64,000 bases of DNA from Pseudanabaena frigida. GTDB lineage: Bacteria; Cyanobacteriota; Cyanobacteriia; Pseudanabaenales; Pseudanabaenaceae. The notes below the pieces were generated by a model, which saw only the letters and a list, made by a program, of their open reading frames with translations, was not told where the DNA came from and made no database searches. Each line of letters starts with the position of its first letter. The stretch's first letter is position 1. The position numbers were made by a program, and so were the translations under genes. Where the stretch lies: NCBI GenBank assembly GCA_003242085.1, contig QBML01000011.1, positions 62,001-126,000 of the forward strand. Reading direction: 5' to 3'. Shown piece by piece: positions 60,352-64,000 of this stretch.

Positions 60352-61227
60352 TTATTGATTGAGACCTAATTCTCCCCTCAAATACTTCTGAATTATAGGT
60401 TGAGCTTCACCAATGACTTCATTAATTAGGTTTACATGAGATGGATTATATCGATCAAATGAATAAAATCCTATCGGAGAAACGCCCAAAAAGTTTTCTA
60501 AGACTTCTTTTAACTCTTGACCTTCCACTTTTCCATGAGCAGCAAAATTTCTAGTATTTCTAAATTTTTTCTCAAGTCCTTTGTTAGTAAATAATTCCTT
60601 TAAACGGTTTTCCGATGTTTTATTGATATATTCATACAGAGAATATAAAGTAACAAAGTGTAGAACTGGATCGCTATTTAGATTCTCAAGACTTAAAAAT
60701 CTATCAAAGTATTCATCGATATTATCTTTTTGGATTTCTAAGACTTCACAAACTTTTTGCAGAGGTATATTTCTGGGAAACCCAAGAAATGACATTTCAC
60801 ACCCTATTTCACATATTGTTGCAGCAGGTTGAAATATCTTATTTCCCGTTTCACAATCTAACACTTCAATATCGTAAATATTAGATTGATGACGATTTCT
60901 TTCGAATGGTGTATATCTACGCTGATTTTATAAATCCATGAAAGCAAATTGCAACCGATTTAAAGATTTAATGACTACTTTTAATGACTTTTGCTTGAAA
61001 GCATCAATATTAATTTCTTCTTGATAATGTTCAGTTTTATAAAAAAATGCATCAAGTTTTCCTTCCTCTCGAAGTCTTACTGAAATCTGGAAATCATTAA
61101 TCTCAAAGAGTTTTACAAGCCCTTCATTATCCAGTAACGCATCCTTTATATAAAGTTCTCGCAAAATTGAATCAGGAGGTAATCCGTAAGAAAGAATGTA
61201 GCAATACTTCTTTTTGGAGGCTAGCAT
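60352..61227 (-). pseudogene. HEPN-like protein interrupted by one in-frame TAA (track ORFs 60928-61227 and 60352-60864)
   Basis: Both ORFs are in one frame; only stop is TAA at 60928-60930, with open sequence NQRRYTPFERNRHQSNIYDIE linking the halves. HEPN-like R-x4-H in KFRNTRNFAAHGK. Confidence 0.6.
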
Positions 61228-61515
61228 TTTAAAATAAATGATTATTTTTAGATGTTAATACTATTGTTATTTTAGACGCGTTTATACTGAAACAAACAAA
61301 AAATGTTAGCCGCTAATATTTTGCAATGAATATTCTAGAAGGTTAATATCATGTATAAATTCATAAATTGAGATGGGCGATCGCAATGGCTACTTATCTC
61401 AAAGTTTACGATCTGTGTTGCTCAAATTGCATCACAGCTAATGCTCACAACTATATGAACAATACACTACCTATTAACTAGCGATCACCATTGAAGAAAG
61501 CTCTTAATAAATAAT

Positions 61516-61752
61516 ATGACTATCACCGTCACCATCCCCGAAGCCAGTCAACAATTTTCTCAACTAATGGGACAAGTCCTGCTTGGCGAAGAAATCATCA
61601 TCTGTGAAAACGGCATAGCAGTAGCCACAATCACACCTAGCAAAAAGAAACGTCAACCTCGCTTAGCAGGACAAGACAAGGGCAAAATTTTTATCGCTCC
61701 CGACTTTAATGCTCCATTACCCGATGAAATTCTTGCTGAATTTCTAGGCTAA
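61516..61752 (+). CDS. Phd/YefM-type antitoxin
   Basis: MTITVTIPEASQQFSQLMGQVLLGEEIIICENGIAVATITP. Confidence 0.88.
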   Translation: MTITVTIPEASQQFSQLMGQVLLGEEIIICENGIAVATITPSKKKRQPRLAGQDKGKIFIAPDFNAPLPDEILAEFLG

Positions 61753-61757
61753 TAGGC

Positions 61758-62144
61758 ATGAAGATATTACTTGATACCCATACCTTTCTTTGGTGGGTTG
61801 CTGATGATCCACAAATATCTGTCAATGCCAAAGACATCATTAGCGATCCAAATAACGAAATTTACTTTAGCGTTGTCAGTGCTTGGGAAATTATTATCAA
61901 AGTTGGTACTGGAAAACTTTCTCTATCTGAACCACCAGAAATCTATATTCCCAGTCGTATTGCCTCTAATCAGTTTGAGATCCTCCCCGTCCAGATGTCT
62001 CACATTTTAAGAATTAACAGTTTACCTAACTTCCATAAAGATCCATTCGATCGCCTATTGATTGCCCAAAGTTTAGTTGAAGACTTATCGCTGATAACAG
62101 TAGATGGTGCGATCTCACAGTATCCCATCAAAACTATCTGGTGA
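61758..62144 (+). CDS. vapC: PIN-domain toxin (VapC-like)
   Basis: MKILLDTHTFLWWVADDPQIS..HKDPFDRLLIAQSL. Confidence 0.92.
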   Translation: MKILLDTHTFLWWVADDPQISVNAKDIISDPNNEIYFSVVSAWEIIIKVGTGKLSLSEPPEIYIPSRIASNQFEILPVQMSHILRINSLPNFHKDPFDRLLIAQSLVEDLSLITVDGAISQYPIKTIW

Positions 62145-62183
62145 TTTATCAACGTTTAGAAATAGGCAATTATATTTTTTAGA

Positions 62184-62242
62184 CGATCGCTTGCAATTTC
62201 ATTTCCAAATTAAATATTTCAGCGAAGGTTTGCGCGATCGCC
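62184..62242. repeat. Fragment copy of lipB 3' end (copy A)
   Basis: CGATCGCTTGCAATTTCATTTCCAAATTAAATATTTCAGCGAAGGTTTGCGCGATCGCC, nearly identical to 62997-63055 and 63137-63195. Confidence 0.85.
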
Positions 62243-62306
62243 TTAGTTATAATTAACGAGTGATACTTGGCGATCGCAGAAGCGTTGGTAACAAGAGGCT
62301 AAAGCA

Positions 62307-62633
62307 ATGACTTTAAAAGAATTACAACCCCAGTTACTTGCTCTTTCCTCGGTAGAAAAAGCCCAAGCAATTCAATTTTTACTTCAAAATCTTAGCTATA
62401 ACTTACAAGGGATCGAAAAAACGGCGGGCGTATGTGGTGGTGATGCTTGTATTCGTAGCACGCGCATTCCCGTATGGCTCCTAGTCAGTTATCGCCAGCA
62501 AGGAACGAGCGACGCAAAAATCTTAGACGCATATCCTTCTTTAACAGCGATCGATTTAGCCAATGCGTGGATGTATGCGGAATCCCATCCCGAAGAAATT
62601 GAAATAGCTATTCGTAGAAATGAGGAAGATTAG
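62307..62633 (+). CDS. DUF433-family antitoxin
   Basis: GVCGGDACIRSTRIPVWLLVSYRQQGTSDAKILDAYPSLTAIDLANAWMYAESHPEEIE. Confidence 0.88.
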   Translation: MTLKELQPQLLALSSVEKAQAIQFLLQNLSYNLQGIEKTAGVCGGDACIRSTRIPVWLLVSYRQQGTSDAKILDAYPSLTAIDLANAWMYAESHPEEIEIAIRRNEED

Positions 62634-62636
62634 CGA

Positions 62637-62975
62637 ATGGCTCGATTTTATGCTGATGAACAGTTTCCATTGCCTGTTGTGAGAATTTTGAGAAGCTTAG
62701 GACATAATATTTTAACTGTCCAAGAGGCAAACAAAGCTGAACAGAAAATTCCTGACAATGAGGTTCTAGCTTATGCCATCAGTTTAGATCGTGCTGTCCT
62801 CACCCTTAATCGTCATGATTTTATTCGCTTACACAAACAAAATCCACAGCATCAAGGCATCGTTATTTGTAAAAGCAATTCTGACTGGGAGCAAATCGCG
62901 CAAAGAATCCATGAAACAGTTACAGCTTTTGCATCTCTTTCAGGACAGCTTGTAAGGGTTAATCGACAAAAATAA
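62637..62975 (+). CDS. DUF5615 PIN-like toxin
   Basis: MARFYADEQFPLPVVRILRSLGHNILTVQEAN..LDRAVLTLNRHDFIRLH. Confidence 0.88.
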   Translation: MARFYADEQFPLPVVRILRSLGHNILTVQEANKAEQKIPDNEVLAYAISLDRAVLTLNRHDFIRLHKQNPQHQGIVICKSNSDWEQIAQRIHETVTAFASLSGQLVRVNRQK

Positions 62976-63247
62976 CAAACAAATTTCTCTGTCATGCGAT
63001 CGCTTGCAATTTTATTTCCAAATCAAATATTTCAGCGAAGGTTTGCGCGATCGCCGCTTGCACTTTTACAAAATCAATATTAGGAGCGAACTGATTCAGA
63101 TTACATAAAAAATAACAAACAAATTTCTCTGTCATGCGATTGCTTGCAATTTTATTTCCAAATCAAATATTTCAGCGAAGGTTTGCGCGATCGCCTCTTG
63201 CACTTTTACAAACTCAATATCTGGGACAAACTGATTAAGATTACATA
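62968..63247. repeat. 140-bp imperfect tandem duplication of lipB 3' end (copies B and C)
   Basis: 62968-63107 and 63108-63247 align at constant 140-nt offset. Confidence 0.9.
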
Positions 63248-63812
63248 CTTGGCAATCAGTAATTCCACAGGGAACAATGCGATCGAAGCCTGATAAGCCC
63301 ATATTTACGTTAAGCGCAAAGCCATGCATCGTAATCCATTGGCTTACTTTGATTCCAACTTGAGCAATTTTTTGATTCTGACCAGCATTATCGATCCAAA
63401 CGCCTGTTAATCCTTGAATGCGCTTTGAAAGAACATTAAATTTAGCTAGAACTTGAATAATTACTTCTTCGAGTTGCCTCAAATACCAATGCAGATCGTG
63501 CTGGTGGCGATCGAGATTAAGAATTGGATAGGCGACTAACTGCCCGATCGCATGGTGCGTAACTTCACCACCTCGCTCAATGCGATGACACTCAATATTA
63601 GGATCGTCGGGACTGAATTTGAGAAACTCTAAACTAGATCCCTGACCGAGCGTATACACAGTAGGATGTTCGACCAGTATTAACACATCAGGTAAATTTA
63701 TCCCCTCACGTCTTGCCTGTTTGCGCTCCTCCACAAGATCCTTTTGCCATTGCCATGCAGTTAGATATGGAATCGGGCGATCGCTTTGGTAGAGCAAACA
63801 AGTTCGGTGCAT
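63132..63812 (-). CDS. lipB: Octanoyltransferase LipB
   Basis: [58 protein letters not shown]. Confidence 0.96.
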   Translation of the reverse strand: MHRTCLLYQSDRPIPYLTAWQWQKDLVEERKQARREGINLPDVLILVEHPTVYTLGQGSSLEFLKFSPDDPNIECHRIERGGEVTHHAIGQLVAYPILNLDRHQHDLHWYLRQLEEVIIQVLAKFNVLSKRIQGLTGVWIDNAGQNQKIAQVGIKVSQWITMHGFALNVNMGLSGFDRIVPCGITDCQVCNLNQFVPDIEFVKVQEAIAQTFAEIFDLEIKLQAIA

Positions 63813-63899
63813 ATCAAAATCCTAAGTAACCTAAAGAAAAAAGCACCTGAAAGGTGATTTTTTCTTTAAGTATAGGGCTTACACAGCGATCGCTATACG

Positions 63900-64000
63900 T
63901 TAGAACGGAAATCTAGGTAAGCTGGGAATTGGAATACTCGGTGTAGGAATACTAGGGAGCGAAATTGGGAAATTCACACCTGGGAATAGTCCGTCAAACA
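63900..64000 (-). CDS. C-terminal fragment of a protein with Pro/Ile-rich tail
   Basis: Reverse-strand FDGLFPGVNFPISLPSIPTPSIPIPSLPRFPF* at window edge. Confidence 0.35.
   Translation of the reverse strand, partial: FDGLFPGVNFPISLPSIPTPSIPIPSLPRFPF

Noticed and set aside
1-64000. Very frequent GCGATCGC (HIP1) octamers
   Set aside because: Well-known cyanobacterial over-represented palindrome; expected here.
1-64000. CRISPR arrays, prophage, rRNA operons, transposase genes
   Set aside because: Looked for regularly spaced direct repeats, phage structural genes, rRNA-like sequence and DDE/HUH transposases; none seen.

Overview
The window is cyanobacterial chromosome. Evidence: very many HIP1 (GCGATCGC) sites, ClpR/ClpP3, cyanophycin synthetase, Ftn2/ZipN, DUF2499/DUF3593 and Sll078x-family proteins. 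It looks Pseudanabaena-like, but the genus is a guess. There are about 55 credible protein genes; I found no rRNA, no confident tRNA, no CRISPR array and no transposase. Housekeeping genes include recA, ftn2/zipN, desC, phoU, cphA, clpR-clpP3, lepA, infB and lipB. Main points: (1) a collinear operon at 36.4-44.7 kb combining a YegI/TerY-P-like kinase + PP2C + vWA triad with two ADP-ribosylglycohydrolases, an isochorismatase/nicotinamidase-family hydrolase and two nuclease-fold-like proteins. It is divergent from an NrtR-like Nudix regulator, with two matching 21-bp candidate operators between them. (2) A TetR regulator fused to a degenerate tyrosine-recombinase-like domain, divergent from desC, with two 17-bp near-palindromes in the gap. 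(3) A Nit1C/Sll0783-type nitrilase cluster with two near-identical NtcA-type promoters. (4) A family of about seven MITE-like inverted-repeat elements with interchangeable inner hairpins. (5) A toxin-antitoxin pair flanked by copies of the lipB 3' end. (6) A HEPN-like gene split by one in-frame TAA. (7) An RloC/Rad50-like ATPase between two toxin-antitoxin modules. All family calls come from reading translations and motifs by eye; no database search was run.
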